A DNA stretch of 64,000 nucleotides from Pseudomonas fluorescens (GTDB lineage Bacteria > Pseudomonadota > Gammaproteobacteria > Pseudomonadales > Pseudomonadaceae). The notes below the pieces were generated by a model. It was not told the DNA's origin and searched no databases. It saw only the letters and a list, made by a program, of their open reading frames with translations. The DNA is taken from positions 226,318-290,317 of the forward strand of contig NZ_CABVHU010000010.1 in the NCBI RefSeq assembly GCF_902497855.1, read 5' to 3'. Numbering within the stretch: position 1 is the first letter of the stretch; each line of letters opens with the position of its first letter. Shown in pieces: positions 44,339 to 54,045 of the stretch. A program made the position numbers and the translations under genes.

Positions 44339-44704
44339 ATGTCCAAACTCGCAGAATTTCGTCAGCTTGAAAGACATTTGGCCGAGCAGCTCCAAGCGCT
44401 TGAGGCCTTGAAGGGTGACGCAGGCCTGAAGCAGGAAATCGAGTTTGAAACGAAGCTTCGTGCCCTGCTTGCCAAGTATGGCTACAGCTTGAAAGACATC
44501 GTCAATTTACTCGATCCCAAGGCTGGTCGCCGCGCACCCGCTGCGGAGTCGAAGAGCGGCACCCGCAAGCCACGCCAGGTGAAGGTTTACAAGAATCCCC
44601 ACACTGGCGAAGTCGTCGAAACGAAAGGCGGCAATCATAAGACGCTGAAGGAGTGGAAAGCAGAACATGGCTCAGCCACCGTTGAGTCCTGGCTGACCAA
44701 GTGA
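44339..44704 (+). CDS. MvaT-type H-NS-family xenogeneic silencer
   Basis: A 121-residue nucleoid protein of the MvaT/MvaU family. It has an N-terminal coiled-coil for dimerisation (L-E-R-H-L-A-E-Q-L-Q-A-L-E-A-L) and a C-terminal DNA-binding domain with the R-x-x-K-V-Y-K-N-P-H-T-G-E-V pattern and E-T-K-G-G-N-H-K-T-L-K-E-W-K. It silences AT-rich, often acquired DNA. Pseudomonads carry several paralogues, so I do not choose between mvaT, mvaU and mvaV. The AT-rich 290 bp before it probably holds its promoter. A hairpin follows the stop. Confidence 0.92.
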   Translation: MSKLAEFRQLERHLAEQLQALEALKGDAGLKQEIEFETKLRALLAKYGYSLKDIVNLLDPKAGRRAPAAESKSGTRKPRQVKVYKNPHTGEVVETKGGNHKTLKEWKAEHGSATVESWLTK

Positions 44705-44712
44705 TGTTGGAA

Positions 44713-44744
44713 ACCGCAAGACATGCCTTGGCGTGTCTTGCGGT
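44713..44744. terminator. Hairpin between convergent mvaT-type and MFS genes
   Basis: ACCGCAAGACA pairs with TGTCTTGCGGT across a 10-base loop, 9 bp past one stop and 5 bp from the other. T-rich bases flank both sides, so it can serve both strands. Confidence 0.65.
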
Positions 44745-44748
44745 TATT

Positions 44749-45948
44749 TCAAGCAATGCTTACCGATGCAATAGGCTCCCGCGAGGCTGCGCGTGCAGCC
44801 AGGAAGGCAAGAACGGCCGCCACGCCTAGCAACGTGGCGCTCAATTCGAAGGTCGCTTGATAGCCGCTCGAGTCGAAGACCAGCCCGCCAACGGTTGCGC
44901 CAGACGCAATAGCGAGTTGGATGATCGCCACCATTAAACCGCCTCCCGCTTCAGCAGAGTCTGGCAACGTTCTAGCCAGCCAAGTCCACCATCCCACGGG
45001 CGCTGCCGTGGCAACCAGTCCCCACAGGCCAAGCAAGACAGTCGTGGTGGCCGCCGAACTACCGAATGAAACAAGCGCCAAAGCAATCATCGCCATCAAG
45101 ATCGGGATGACGATGAGGGTTCGATACAGGCCGTTCTTCAAGAACGCTTCAATCAGGAAGGTTCCGGCAAGTCCCGCCAGGCCCAGAACGAGCAACATAA
45201 AAGACAGCATGGAGACACTGACGTGCGTGACCGTTTCAAGGAATGGGCGCAAATAGGTAAACAGCATGAACTGGCCCATGAAAAACACACTGACCGCCAC
45301 CATGCCTAACGCGATCGGCGTGCTTTTCATCAACTTGAAGACGTTGCCGGTGCCTGAACCGCTTTGCGTTTTCATCCGTGGAAGGCTGGACAATAGCCAT
45401 ATACAAGCGATTATCGCGACCGGGATGACGCACAAGAATGCACCACGCCAGCCAATCAAGGCGCCGAGAAAACTGCCCAATGGTGCTGCAATCACAGTCG
45501 CCAAAGCATTGCCGCCGTTGACGATTGCCATGGCGCGTGTGACCTGGTCATCAGGCACTAGGCGCATGGCGGTTGCCGCCGACAGTGACCAGAAGCCACC
45601 AATCGCAACACCGATCAGCGCGCGCCCGATCATGAATACCCCGTAGTTCGGTGCGAACGCGACCACTGTTCCGGAAAGGATCATCAACAGCGTCAGTGAA
45701 AGAAGTAGCGGTTTACGGTCTACCCGCGCCGCCACCAGCGGGATAAGAAGGCTGGTGAATAAGGCAAACAGCCCCGAAACGGAAATGCCCTGACCGGCTT
45801 GTCCTTCGGTGATATGCAGATCGGCGGCGATGGGTGTCAGCAGGCTGACGGGCATGAACTCCGATGCCACCAGCACGAAGGCGGCGAGCGACATGGCGAA
45901 TACGGCACCCCATGATTTATGGGGCGCGGGGAGGGAGTGATCAGTCAT
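44749..45948 (-). CDS. MFS exporter of the NepI/AraJ type
   Basis: A 399-residue protein with twelve helices. Motifs match the DHA1 group near E. coli NepI: E-F-M-P-V-S-L-L-T-P-I-A-A-D-L, G-G-F-W-S-L-S-A-A-T-A-M-R-L-V-P and P-V-G-W-W-T-W. NepI exports purine ribonucleosides; the substrate here is unknown. The start at 45948 is at the usual N-terminal position; the frame runs upstream without support. It follows the alcohol dehydrogenase gene on the same strand with a 97 bp gap. Confidence 0.87.
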   Translation of the reverse strand: MTDHSLPAPHKSWGAVFAMSLAAFVLVASEFMPVSLLTPIAADLHITEGQAGQGISVSGLFALFTSLLIPLVAARVDRKPLLLSLTLLMILSGTVVAFAPNYGVFMIGRALIGVAIGGFWSLSAATAMRLVPDDQVTRAMAIVNGGNALATVIAAPLGSFLGALIGWRGAFLCVIPVAIIACIWLLSSLPRMKTQSGSGTGNVFKLMKSTPIALGMVAVSVFFMGQFMLFTYLRPFLETVTHVSVSMLSFMLLVLGLAGLAGTFLIEAFLKNGLYRTLIVIPILMAMIALALVSFGSSAATTTVLLGLWGLVATAAPVGWWTWLARTLPDSAEAGGGLMVAIIQLAIASGATVGGLVFDSSGYQATFELSATLLGVAAVLAFLAARAASREPIASVSIA

Positions 45949-46045
45949 TGCTTGAATCCTTTGTTGCGTGAAGCGTCGTAGCCCCGAGGACGAGGCTATG
46001 AGAGAGGCGATGCCCGGCCAGGGCACCGAAAAGGCTACTTCAGGT

Positions 46046-47095
46046 TCAATCAACCAAAGTGGAGTTGTCGATCACGAAGCGGTACTTGACGTCACCCTTG
46101 AGCATTCGCTCGTAGGATTCATTTATCTGGTCTGCTCGAACCAGTTCGATGTCGGCGACGATGCTGTGCTCGGCACAGAAATCCAGCATCTCCTGTGTTT
46201 CCGGGATGCCTCCGATCATCGAACCGGCAATCGTTCGGCGCTTCATGATCAGGTTGAACACGTTGGGCGATGAGTGTGGCGAGGCGGGCGCACCGACCAG
46301 CGCCAGAGCCCCATCACGCTTGAGCAAAACCAGAAAAGCATCAAGATCGTGGGGGGCTGCGACGGTGTTGAGAATGAAGTCGAAACTCTTGGTGTGTGCA
46401 GCCATTTCTTCAGCGTTGCGCGATACGACGACCTCATCGGCGCCTAACGCTTTTGCCGCCTCGCGCTTGGATTCAGAGGTGGTGAACGCCACGACGTGGG
46501 CGCCCATCGCGTGGGCCAACTTGATACCCATGTGACCCAGGCCACCGATGCCGACCACACCTATTTTCTTGCCTGGGCCGGCGTTCCAGTGACGCAGAGG
46601 CGAGTAGGTGGTGATGCCTGCGCACAGCAGCGGGGCGACGGCAGCTAGTTGCGCCTCGGGATGGCGGATGCGTAACACGTAGCGCTCATGCACCACGATG
46701 TTTTGCGAGTAGCCGCCCAACGTCCAGCCAGGTGCATCCGGTGTCGGGAAGTTGTAGGTGCCGACCATCTCATCGCAGTAGTTTTCCAGGCCTGTGTCAC
46801 AGTCGTCACAGTGTTTGCAGCTGTCGACGACGCAGCCGACACCGACCAGATCGCCGATTTTGAAATCCGCTACATGTGCGCCCACCGCCGATACGCGACC
46901 GACAATTTCGTGCCCAGGTACACAAGGAAATTGCGTGCCTGCCCACTCGGCGCGCACTTGGTGTAAATCCGAATGGCAGATGCCACAGAAGGCGATATCG
47001 ATCTGAACATCATGGGCTGCAGGCGTGCGGCGATTGATCTGCATCGGCTCAAGGGGTTTATCGCCAGCGTGAGCGCCATAGGCTTGTACAAGCAT
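46046..47095 (-). CDS. Zinc-dependent NADP(H) alcohol dehydrogenase (YahK/CAD-like)
   Basis: A 349-residue medium-chain dehydrogenase. The catalytic zinc site is C-G-I-C-H-S-D with G-H-E, the structural zinc has four cysteines in C-K-H-C-D-D-C and N-Y-C, and the nucleotide-binding loop is G-I-G-G-L-G-H-M-G. It probably reduces aldehydes. The ATG is at 47095. It is divergent from an AraC regulator (165 bp gap), a layout like YqhC with YqhD. Confidence 0.92.
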   Translation of the reverse strand: MLVQAYGAHAGDKPLEPMQINRRTPAAHDVQIDIAFCGICHSDLHQVRAEWAGTQFPCVPGHEIVGRVSAVGAHVADFKIGDLVGVGCVVDSCKHCDDCDTGLENYCDEMVGTYNFPTPDAPGWTLGGYSQNIVVHERYVLRIRHPEAQLAAVAPLLCAGITTYSPLRHWNAGPGKKIGVVGIGGLGHMGIKLAHAMGAHVVAFTTSESKREAAKALGADEVVVSRNAEEMAAHTKSFDFILNTVAAPHDLDAFLVLLKRDGALALVGAPASPHSSPNVFNLIMKRRTIAGSMIGGIPETQEMLDFCAEHSIVADIELVRADQINESYERMLKGDVKYRFVIDNSTLVD

Positions 47096-47260
47096 GGGAG
47101 AGACCTCAAAGGATTTGTCGGATGGACATTTTCCCGGTCGGCCAAGGCTTCCTGTAGTGCATTCCACTGGATTACTTGCCTGATGCTATGAGTCTTTGCT
47201 TTTTTGCAGGACGCTCGGGAACTGGCGAGTTAGAGTTCGGCGAAGAGGTACAAGACGAAT

Positions 47261-48178
47261 ATGACGAACGCATCCAACACCGATTCTGTACAGACATCGC
47301 CACAGGAAAAACTTGCGCAGATCATCGGCGCGCAGGTCTCGACGCCAGGTGATTACGGGACGGCCATTACCGGTCTCGGCTTCTTCAGGCGCGAACATCC
47401 CGCACCGCCCACTGTCTGCATGGTCGAGCCAAGCATCATCCTCGTCGCCCGGGGTGAGAAACAGCTCTGGGTAGGTGGCGAAGGCTACCCGTATGACAGG
47501 TCGCAGTTTCTGATCACGTCATTGGACTTGCCTGCCAATTCAGAAGTGCTGGCGGCAAGCCCGGAACAGCCATGCGTGGGGCTGACGATGAAACTCGATC
47601 TGCGCATGCTGGCTGAGCTGATAGCGCAAAGCGACCTGCCGCCAACCCGTGATCGATCCGTCGCGAAGGGGGTAGGAATTGGTTCGGTGACCCCTGCGAT
47701 GCTGGCGTCATTCGAGCGTTTATTGGCATTGCTCGATGAGCCGGAGTCCATCCCTGTTCTGGCCCCCTTGATCCAGCGCGAGATTCACTACCGTCTCTTG
47801 CAGAGTGATCAGGCGAGCCGGCTTCGACAAATAACATCTGTCGATGGCCAAGGTTATCGGATCGCGAAAGCCATCGATTGGCTGAAGTTGAATTACACCT
47901 TGGCACTTCGCGTCGATGAACTGGCGGCGCGGGTGCAGATGAGCACGCCGACCTTTCACCACCACTTCCGCCAACTCACCGCAATGAGCCCCTTGCAGTA
48001 CCAGAAATGGCTGCGTCTGAACGAGGCAAGGCGATTGATGCTCAATGAGCACCAGGACGTATCCAGTGCGGCTTTCAAGGTCGGATATGAAAGCCCGTCT
48101 CAGTTCAGTCGTGAATACAGCCGTCTGTTTGGCGTTGCTCCCAAGCGAGACATTGCGGCGTTGCGAGGGCATGGCTAG
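47261..48178 (+). CDS. AraC-family regulator with AraC_N domain
   Basis: A 305-residue protein. The N-terminal cupin-like AraC_N domain (about 30-190, with P-S-I-I-L-V-A-R-G-E-K and F-L-I-T-S-L-D-L-P) is followed by two helix-turn-helix motifs (A-A-R-V-Q-M-S-T-P-T-F-H-H-H-F and A-A-F-K-V-G-Y-E-S-P-S-Q-F-S-R-E). GAGG lies upstream. Members of this branch such as YqhC sense aldehydes and activate the adjacent reductase gene, which here would be the divergent alcohol dehydrogenase. Confidence 0.9.
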   Translation: MTNASNTDSVQTSPQEKLAQIIGAQVSTPGDYGTAITGLGFFRREHPAPPTVCMVEPSIILVARGEKQLWVGGEGYPYDRSQFLITSLDLPANSEVLAASPEQPCVGLTMKLDLRMLAELIAQSDLPPTRDRSVAKGVGIGSVTPAMLASFERLLALLDEPESIPVLAPLIQREIHYRLLQSDQASRLRQITSVDGQGYRIAKAIDWLKLNYTLALRVDELAARVQMSTPTFHHHFRQLTAMSPLQYQKWLRLNEARRLMLNEHQDVSSAAFKVGYESPSQFSREYSRLFGVAPKRDIAALRGHG

Positions 48179-48340
48179 ATAACTATCGCTGTGACGCTGA
48201 TCGTACGCCTACGTGTTGGATGGCTCATCGGTCAGCATACACCTAGCATGGGTTGCGAAAAAAAACGAACTTGCAGGGTGAGCTTTTCTCGAAGTTAAGG
48301 AGCCAGTGGTGGGTCCTGACTTGGGAGAAGAACGCCTGAA

Positions 48341-49162
48341 ATGAACAAATCGATCAGTGCCAGCGATCTCGGTATTCATCTGAACCGCGGCGGTGCTCTA
48401 TTGAACCAGGCGAATCAAGTCCCCTTGGTGTACGTAGGGTGTGCCGGCTGGAGCCTGCCCCGGGAACACTGGCCGACGTTTCCTGAACACGGCACCCATC
48501 TGCAGCGGTATGCCTCGCAACTCACTGCCGTTGAAATCAACAGCTCCTTCTATCGCCCGCATCGCTCGCACACCTATTGGCGCTGGGCGCAGTCGGTGCC
48601 GGCGTCGTTTCGGTTCTCGGTCAAAGTGCCCAAACTCATCACCCATGTTCAGCGCTTGCAGGGCTGCGAGCTGTTGCTGGACGAATTTCTATCCCAATGC
48701 ACGGCGTTGGGTGATGCCCTGGGTTGCCTGCTGGTGCAGTTGCCACCTTCGCTGGTTTACGACGAACGCATTGCCGCGGCGTTTTTCCAGGCACTGCGGC
48801 AACGTTACGCCGGGGCGGTGGTGCTTGAGCCACGGCATGCGAGCTGGCTGGACGCAGATGCTTTGTTGGTCGAGCTGCGAATAGGGCGGGTCGCTGCCGA
48901 CCCGTCGCCCATTACCGGCGGCGACATGCCGGGCGGGTGGTCGGGGATTCAATACTGGCGCTGGCACGGCTCGCCGCGCATTTATCACAGCGACTACGAC
49001 CGGGGCCGATTGGAGTCGCTGGCACGGCAGGTGCAAAATCCGGCGCAGGCGGGCACAACCCGCTGGTGCATCTTCGATAACACCGCCAGCGGGTTTGCGC
49101 TGGCCAACGCGCTGACCCTGCAAGCACTTCTCGGCCTCGAGGCTAAGCTACCTGGGCGATGA
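48341..49162 (+). CDS. DUF72-family protein
   Basis: A 273-residue TIM-barrel-like protein of the DUF72 (YecE-like) family, shown by V-G-C-A-G-W, V-E-I-N-S-S-F-Y-R, the F-R-F-S-V-K-V-P-K block and the late V-L-E-P-R-H-A-S-W. Its function is not established. The ribosome site is distant, so the start may be a later codon. Its last codons overlap in another frame with a membrane-protein remnant. Confidence 0.87.
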   Translation: MNKSISASDLGIHLNRGGALLNQANQVPLVYVGCAGWSLPREHWPTFPEHGTHLQRYASQLTAVEINSSFYRPHRSHTYWRWAQSVPASFRFSVKVPKLITHVQRLQGCELLLDEFLSQCTALGDALGCLLVQLPPSLVYDERIAAAFFQALRQRYAGAVVLEPRHASWLDADALLVELRIGRVAADPSPITGGDMPGGWSGIQYWRWHGSPRIYHSDYDRGRLESLARQVQNPAQAGTTRWCIFDNTASGFALANALTLQALLGLEAKLPGR

Positions 49163-49313
49163 CACCTCGCGTGCCTTCGTCGGCGTGCAAAACGATCCCT
49201 GGGATTCGCAGAAGGACATGGCGCTCGCCGTCGCTGGCGCGTTCATCAGCCTGCTGCTGGTTTCCCTGTGCGGGAAACGCGCTAAAACAGTCGATGACGA
49301 CCGCATGTCGTAA
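49146..49313 (+). pseudogene. C-terminal remnant of a YjdF/DUF2238 membrane protein
   Basis: A 55-codon frame without its own start reads S-Y-L-G-D-D-T..., then V-G-V-Q-N-D-P-W-D-S-Q-K-D-M-A-L-A, a hydrophobic helix (G-A-F-I-S-L-L-L-V-S-L) and a stop. The G-x-Q-x-D-x-W-D-x-Q-x-D-M signature is the C-terminal end of DUF2238 proteins. The other ~150 residues are absent; the sequence just upstream is the DUF72 gene. A deletion probably fused the tail to the DUF72 region. Confidence 0.6.
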
Positions 49314-49423
49314 AAGAAACGAGCGTATGCAAATAGCCTTCAATTAGCGCCCGGCACAGTCGATAACCTGTTCAGAGAAGCCCTCCGCGCAGGGCTTTAC
49401 CCAACTGTCAGGGAACCCACAAC

Positions 49424-51037
49424 GTGTCGATAAAAATTCGCTTGCTGTTGTTGATTGGCACCGGCCTGCTCACCGCCTTGATCATGAGCCTGGTCAGTTA
49501 CCTGGGAAACACGCAGATGGCGCAGGCGGTGAATGACAACGAGGTCAGCATGACCGCGCTGCGCAATCACCTGGAAGCCGACATGATGCACGACGCGTTA
49601 CGCGCCGACGTGCTCGCCGCGATGCTGGTCGGGCTGGGCAAAAGCACCAGCAGCGCCACCGAAGTGCGCAGTTCCATCGAGGAACATGCGGCACACTTTC
49701 GCGAAGTGCTGGGTGAAAACCTCAAGCTGCCGGTCAATGCCACCCTCAAGGCCGGCCTGGAGAAGGTCAAGCCGAGCCTGGATACCTACATCAACGCCGC
49801 CGAACGCATCGTCGGGCTGGCGCTGGCCAATCCCGATGCCGCGCAAAAAGAACTGGGTAGCTTCAATGCCGCGTTCAGTCAGCTGGAAGACCAGATGGCC
49901 GCCCTGAGCGAGCAGATCGAAACCGACACCCGACAGACCAGCGCCGGTACCGCGCAAGCCATCCGCAACGCCAGGTTCGCCATTGGCGGTGTACTCATCG
50001 CCAGCCTGCTATTGCTGCTCCTCCAGGGCCGCTGGGTGATTCTGAGCATCATGGGGCCGTTGCAGACCGCCAGCCGCATTGCCGACAGCATCGCCCATGG
50101 CAACTTGAGCGAACCTATTGTCGAGCCCACCCGCAACGACGAAGCCAGTGCGCTGATTCGTAGCCTGGCGACCATGCAGCGCGACCTGCGCGGCATGATC
50201 GAGGCGGTTCGCAGCAACGCCCATGGCGTGAGCGGCATGAGCCGGCAATTGAGCGACGGCTGTCACGAGGTTGCCGGCAGCAGCCAGCAGCAAAGCGCCG
50301 CGGCCAGCACCATGGCGGCGGCCGCCAGCGAAATGACCGCCAGCATCGAGGAAATCACCCGACACGCCGAGCGGGCGCTGAACATGGCCAATCAGGCGGA
50401 AGCACTGGCCAAGGATGGGGGTCGGGTGATCCATCAGGTGGTCAACGACATGGACGGCATCGCCCGTTCGGCCCAGCAATCGGCCCAGGTGATCCGCACG
50501 CTGGACAAGGAGTCCGAAGGGATCTTCAGCATCATCCAGGTGATCAAGGGCATTGCCGATCAAACCAACCTGCTGGCGCTGAACGCCGCCATCGAGGCTG
50601 CTCGCGCCGGTGAGCAGGGCCGGGGTTTTGCCGTGGTGGCCGACGAAGTGCGCAGCCTGGCGGGACGCACCAGCGCCTCCACCCAGGAAATTGCCGCCAT
50701 GGTCGCGCGTATCCAGCTCAGCACCCGTGAGGCGGTGACCAGCATGGAAGCGGGCGTGGCCCAGGTCGACAAGGGCATGGCGGTAACCGCCGACGTCGAA
50801 CGCGCCATCCGCGAAATCCTCGACGCGACGCTGAGTACCACGCAACTGGTCAACGACATCACCCGCACCATCGGTGAACAGAGTCTGGCCAGCAATGAAA
50901 TCGCGCACCAGGTGGAAATGATCGCCGGCATGTCCGAGGGCAACAGCCAGGTCATCGGCCGCACGGCGACGACCACTGATGAACTGTCCACCCTGGCGGG
51001 CAAGCTGTCGCAGTCGGTGGATCGGTTTCGGCTTTGA
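49424..51037 (+). CDS. Methyl-accepting chemotaxis protein
   Basis: A 537-residue chemoreceptor. It has TM1 (about 5-27), a periplasmic four-helix sensor (about 28-185), TM2 (about 186-208), a HAMP domain, then the signalling coiled coil with the hairpin tip N-A-A-I-E-A-A-R-A-G-E-Q-G-R-G-F-A-V-V-A-D-E-V-R. It starts with GTG. No CheB/CheR tether pentapeptide is visible. The ligand is unknown. Confidence 0.92.
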   Translation: MSIKIRLLLLIGTGLLTALIMSLVSYLGNTQMAQAVNDNEVSMTALRNHLEADMMHDALRADVLAAMLVGLGKSTSSATEVRSSIEEHAAHFREVLGENLKLPVNATLKAGLEKVKPSLDTYINAAERIVGLALANPDAAQKELGSFNAAFSQLEDQMAALSEQIETDTRQTSAGTAQAIRNARFAIGGVLIASLLLLLLQGRWVILSIMGPLQTASRIADSIAHGNLSEPIVEPTRNDEASALIRSLATMQRDLRGMIEAVRSNAHGVSGMSRQLSDGCHEVAGSSQQQSAAASTMAAAASEMTASIEEITRHAERALNMANQAEALAKDGGRVIHQVVNDMDGIARSAQQSAQVIRTLDKESEGIFSIIQVIKGIADQTNLLALNAAIEAARAGEQGRGFAVVADEVRSLAGRTSASTQEIAAMVARIQLSTREAVTSMEAGVAQVDKGMAVTADVERAIREILDATLSTTQLVNDITRTIGEQSLASNEIAHQVEMIAGMSEGNSQVIGRTATTTDELSTLAGKLSQSVDRFRL

Positions 51038-51082
51038 GTTAGCGCGCTGCAAATCGCAGGCGCCGAGATTGATTGCGCGGGG

Positions 51083-51604
51083 TCAGATCACACCGCACGC
51101 TACACGGTCGCCGCCACCGCCCAAGGGTTTTGGCAGGTCCGAATGGTTATCGGCACCGGCGTGGATCATCAGTGCGTGACCTTTGATTTGCGCGAGCGTC
51201 TTCAGCCGCGGCGCCAGTACCGGATAATTGGCGATGCCGTCGGCTGTCACGTAGACCGCCGGCAGATCGCCCAGGTGCCCGTCGGCATACGGGCCCAGGT
51301 GCTTGCCGGTTTTCTGCGGATCCAGGTGTCCCCCGGCTGCCAGCGCAGCGCCTTTGACCCCATCCTTCATGCCTGCTTCGCAGCTGCCGTTTTCGTGCAC
51401 ATGAAAACCATGCGTGCCCGCCGGCAGGGACTTGAGATTCGGCGTGAACAACAGGCCATAGGGCGTCTCGTTGACCGTTATCGTGCCGATGGCCTGAGGC
51501 ACACCCTCGGCGCTCACCAGATTCATGGGCACTTCCTGAGAAGCTGCGTGTGCCGTGCCGGTTGCCAGGGTAGCGATCAATCCAAACCACATGGAGCGTT
51601 TCAT
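51083..51604 (-). CDS. sodC: Periplasmic Cu/Zn superoxide dismutase
   Basis: A 173-residue protein with a signal peptide cleaved near A-H-A-A. The copper ligands are in G-F-H-V-H-E and the zinc/copper histidines in A-G-G-H-L-D and H-A-G-A-D-N-H-S-D; the disulfide cysteines are in G-S-C-E and V-A-C-G-V-I. It protects the envelope from superoxide. AGGAA precedes the ATG at 51604. Confidence 0.93.
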   Translation of the reverse strand: MKRSMWFGLIATLATGTAHAASQEVPMNLVSAEGVPQAIGTITVNETPYGLLFTPNLKSLPAGTHGFHVHENGSCEAGMKDGVKGAALAAGGHLDPQKTGKHLGPYADGHLGDLPAVYVTADGIANYPVLAPRLKTLAQIKGHALMIHAGADNHSDLPKPLGGGGDRVACGVI

Positions 51605-51849
51605 AGGCGATTCCTGAAAGGGTGTGTGAGGGTTTTTGCGAGGCGAATTCATAACCTGAGGGCATTAACTGCCGATGAAATGCATTTTGAAGATGCAGGT
51701 AGGTTCGCCGCGAAAAAGTGAGAGTCGGGGGGGATTCAGAAGTTTTACGGGATTGCTGGCGTAATTGTTACGAGAAGCTTTAAAGCGCAATCGGGGGAGG
51801 GGTAAGGGTTGCGACACCTGGTGATTTTTGCATTGTTTATGAGGGCCTC

Positions 51850-51941
51850 TTCGCGAGCAGGCTCGCTCCCACATTTGATCTCGGGTGTTCACAAATTTTG
51901 TGTCCACCGAAGACCCATGTGGGAGCGAGCCTGCTCGCGAA
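51850..51941. repeat. REPIN in reversed arm orientation
   Basis: TTCGCGAGCAGGCTCGCTCC and its inverted copy GGGAGCGAGCCTGCTCGCGA. The arms use GTGGGAGC instead of GTAGGAGC and are arranged outward compared with most other elements in the window. Confidence 0.85.
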
Positions 51942-51978
51942 GGCGTCATTCCTAACGAGTCGACCTCCTGTATTCCTC

Positions 51979-53661
51979 CTAGAGATACTTATCCGTCACA
52001 GCACCTTCCGAAGCACTGGACACGGTCTTCGCATACTTGGCCAACACCCCGCGCTTGTACTTCGATTCCGGCCGCACCCAGCGGGTCTTGCGTTCGGCCA
52101 GCTTGGCGTCGGACACGTCGACTGTAATCTGCCGGGTTTCAGCATCGATCGTGATCCTGTCGCCGTCTTCGATCAGCGCAATCGGCCCGCCCTCGAAGGC
52201 TTCCGGCGTGATATGCCCCACTACGAAACCGTGCGAACCGCCGGAGAAACGGCCGTCGGTGATCAGCGCCACATCCTTGCCCAGTCCCTTGCCCATCACC
52301 GCCGATGTCGGCGACAGCATTTCGCGCATGCCGGGCCCGCCCTTGGGGCCTTCGTAGCGGATCACGATCACGTCGCCGGCCTTGACTTCGCCATTGAGAA
52401 TGCCCGCCAGCGCGCCTTCTTCGCCGTGATACACCCGGGCAGTGCCTTCAAAACGCAGGCCTTCCTTACCGGTGATCTTGGCCACCGCGCCCGTGGGCGA
52501 GAGATTGCCCCGCAGCACCACCAGGTGCGAGTCCTTCTTCACCGGCTGGTCGAAGGGCAGGATCACGTCCTGGCCGTCGGGGTAGTCAGCGACATTTTCC
52601 AGGTTTTCGGCCAGGGTCTTGCCGGTGACCGTCAGCACATCGCCATGCAGCATGCCGGCAGCCAGCATGCGCTTCATCAACGGCTGGATGCCGCCGATGG
52701 CCACCAGTTCGCTCATCATGTACTTGCCGCTGGGTCGCAGGTCGGCCACCACCGGCGACACCTTGCCCAGCTCGACGAAATCATCCAGCGTCAACTCGAC
52801 ATCCACCGCATGGGCCATGGCCAACAGGTGCAGCACCGCATTGGTCGAGCCAGCAAGGGCGATCACCACCCGGATCGCATTTTCAAACGCCTTGCGGGTC
52901 ATGATGTCCCGGGGCTTGAGGTCCAGCTTGAGCAGCTCCATCACCTGCTGGCCGGCGCGGAAACTGTCCGAGGCCTTGTCGCTGCCCACCGCGTCCTGGG
53001 AGCTGGAACCGGGCAGGCTCATGCCCAGCGCCTCGATGGCCGAGGCCATGGTGTTGGCCGTGTACATCCCGCCGCAGGAGCCGGGCCCGGGAATCGCCAC
53101 TTCCTCGATCTGCTTGACCTGGATCTCGTTGATATCGCCCCGGGCATTCTGGCCCACCGCTTCGAACACGGAAATGATGTCGGTGTGGCCGGCACCGGGG
53201 CGGATGGTGCCGCCATAGACGAAGATGGAAGGGCGATTCAGCCGCGCCATGCCGATCAGGCAGCCCGGCATGTTCTTGTCGCAGCCACCCACGGTTACCA
53301 GCCCGTCAAAGCCCTCGCAACCGGCGACGACTTCAATGGAATCGGCAATCACCTCCCGCGACACCAGCGAATACTTCATGCCTTCGGTGCCGTTGGCGAT
53401 GCCGTCGGAAATAGTGATGGTGTTGAAGATCACGCCCTTGGCACCGGCGGCATTCGCGCCTTTTTCCGCTTCGATCGCCAGCTTGTCGATGTGCATGTTG
53501 CACGGCGTGACCATCGCCCAGGTCGAGGCGATGCCGATCTGCGGTTTCTTGAAATCCTCGTCGGTGAAACCTACGGCGCGCAGCATGGAGCGGCCGGGCG
53601 CGCGCTCTATGCCGTCCACCACTTGAGAGGAGTATTTGCGCAAATCGACCTTATCGCTCAT
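51979..53661 (-). CDS. ilvD: Dihydroxy-acid dehydratase, short form
   Basis: A 560-residue member of the IlvD/EDD family. Iron-sulfur cysteines are visible in V-G-G-C-D-K-N-M-P-G and G-S-C-G-G-M-Y-T-A-N-T-M, with P-C-N at residue ~53. It converts dihydroxy-isovalerate or -methylvalerate to the keto acid in branched-chain amino acid synthesis. At 560 residues it is shorter than the ~613-residue enzyme common in Pseudomonas, so this may be a second paralogue, possibly acting on sugar acids. GAGGAA precedes the ATG. Confidence 0.9.
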   Translation of the reverse strand: MSDKVDLRKYSSQVVDGIERAPGRSMLRAVGFTDEDFKKPQIGIASTWAMVTPCNMHIDKLAIEAEKGANAAGAKGVIFNTITISDGIANGTEGMKYSLVSREVIADSIEVVAGCEGFDGLVTVGGCDKNMPGCLIGMARLNRPSIFVYGGTIRPGAGHTDIISVFEAVGQNARGDINEIQVKQIEEVAIPGPGSCGGMYTANTMASAIEALGMSLPGSSSQDAVGSDKASDSFRAGQQVMELLKLDLKPRDIMTRKAFENAIRVVIALAGSTNAVLHLLAMAHAVDVELTLDDFVELGKVSPVVADLRPSGKYMMSELVAIGGIQPLMKRMLAAGMLHGDVLTVTGKTLAENLENVADYPDGQDVILPFDQPVKKDSHLVVLRGNLSPTGAVAKITGKEGLRFEGTARVYHGEEGALAGILNGEVKAGDVIVIRYEGPKGGPGMREMLSPTSAVMGKGLGKDVALITDGRFSGGSHGFVVGHITPEAFEGGPIALIEDGDRITIDAETRQITVDVSDAKLAERKTRWVRPESKYKRGVLAKYAKTVSSASEGAVTDKYL

Positions 53662-54045
53662 GACAGTTCCTCACCGGCTCAACAGAAAAATCAGGATCAG
53701 TATAGTGGCGCCCGGCGCCCGTGCCCGGACCATCGAACAGGGAACAGACGCGCGGGTTTGCCATGTCGTGATATTCTTCGCACTAACTTGCTTTGACCTA
53801 TTCAGTTTGCGTGTCCGAAAGACGCGCCAACAGAATCACTGTCGCTCAAGAAGCTGAGGCCAATAATGATAAGAAGTCAGTTCAGCAGGGACATATAAAC
53901 TGGGGTCGATGGATCACGTCGGCCTTGTGTGCCCACCCTCCAATCCTTGTGCGGGAACCCACGCCAGGCTGCCTGCCTGCCGTGAACCAGGGGCCTGATG
54001 CATGGGGATGGAAGGGCGGATGGCGTTTTATCATAGGTGCAACAG
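53662..54045. other. Gene-free region between ilvD and mqo
   Basis: These 384 bp between divergent genes contain no convincing frame. A TATAAA near 53888 could be a -10 element for mqo but has no clear -35 partner. No REP is present. Confidence 0.4.

Noticed and set aside
49143..49343. Minus-strand small frame over the DUF2238 remnant
   Set aside because: The plus strand carries the family signature; the antisense frame has none.
51898..53796. Long plus-strand open frame antisense to ilvD
   Set aside because: IlvD is unmistakable on the other strand; the antisense frame is low-complexity His/Gln/Gly-rich, a codon-bias shadow.
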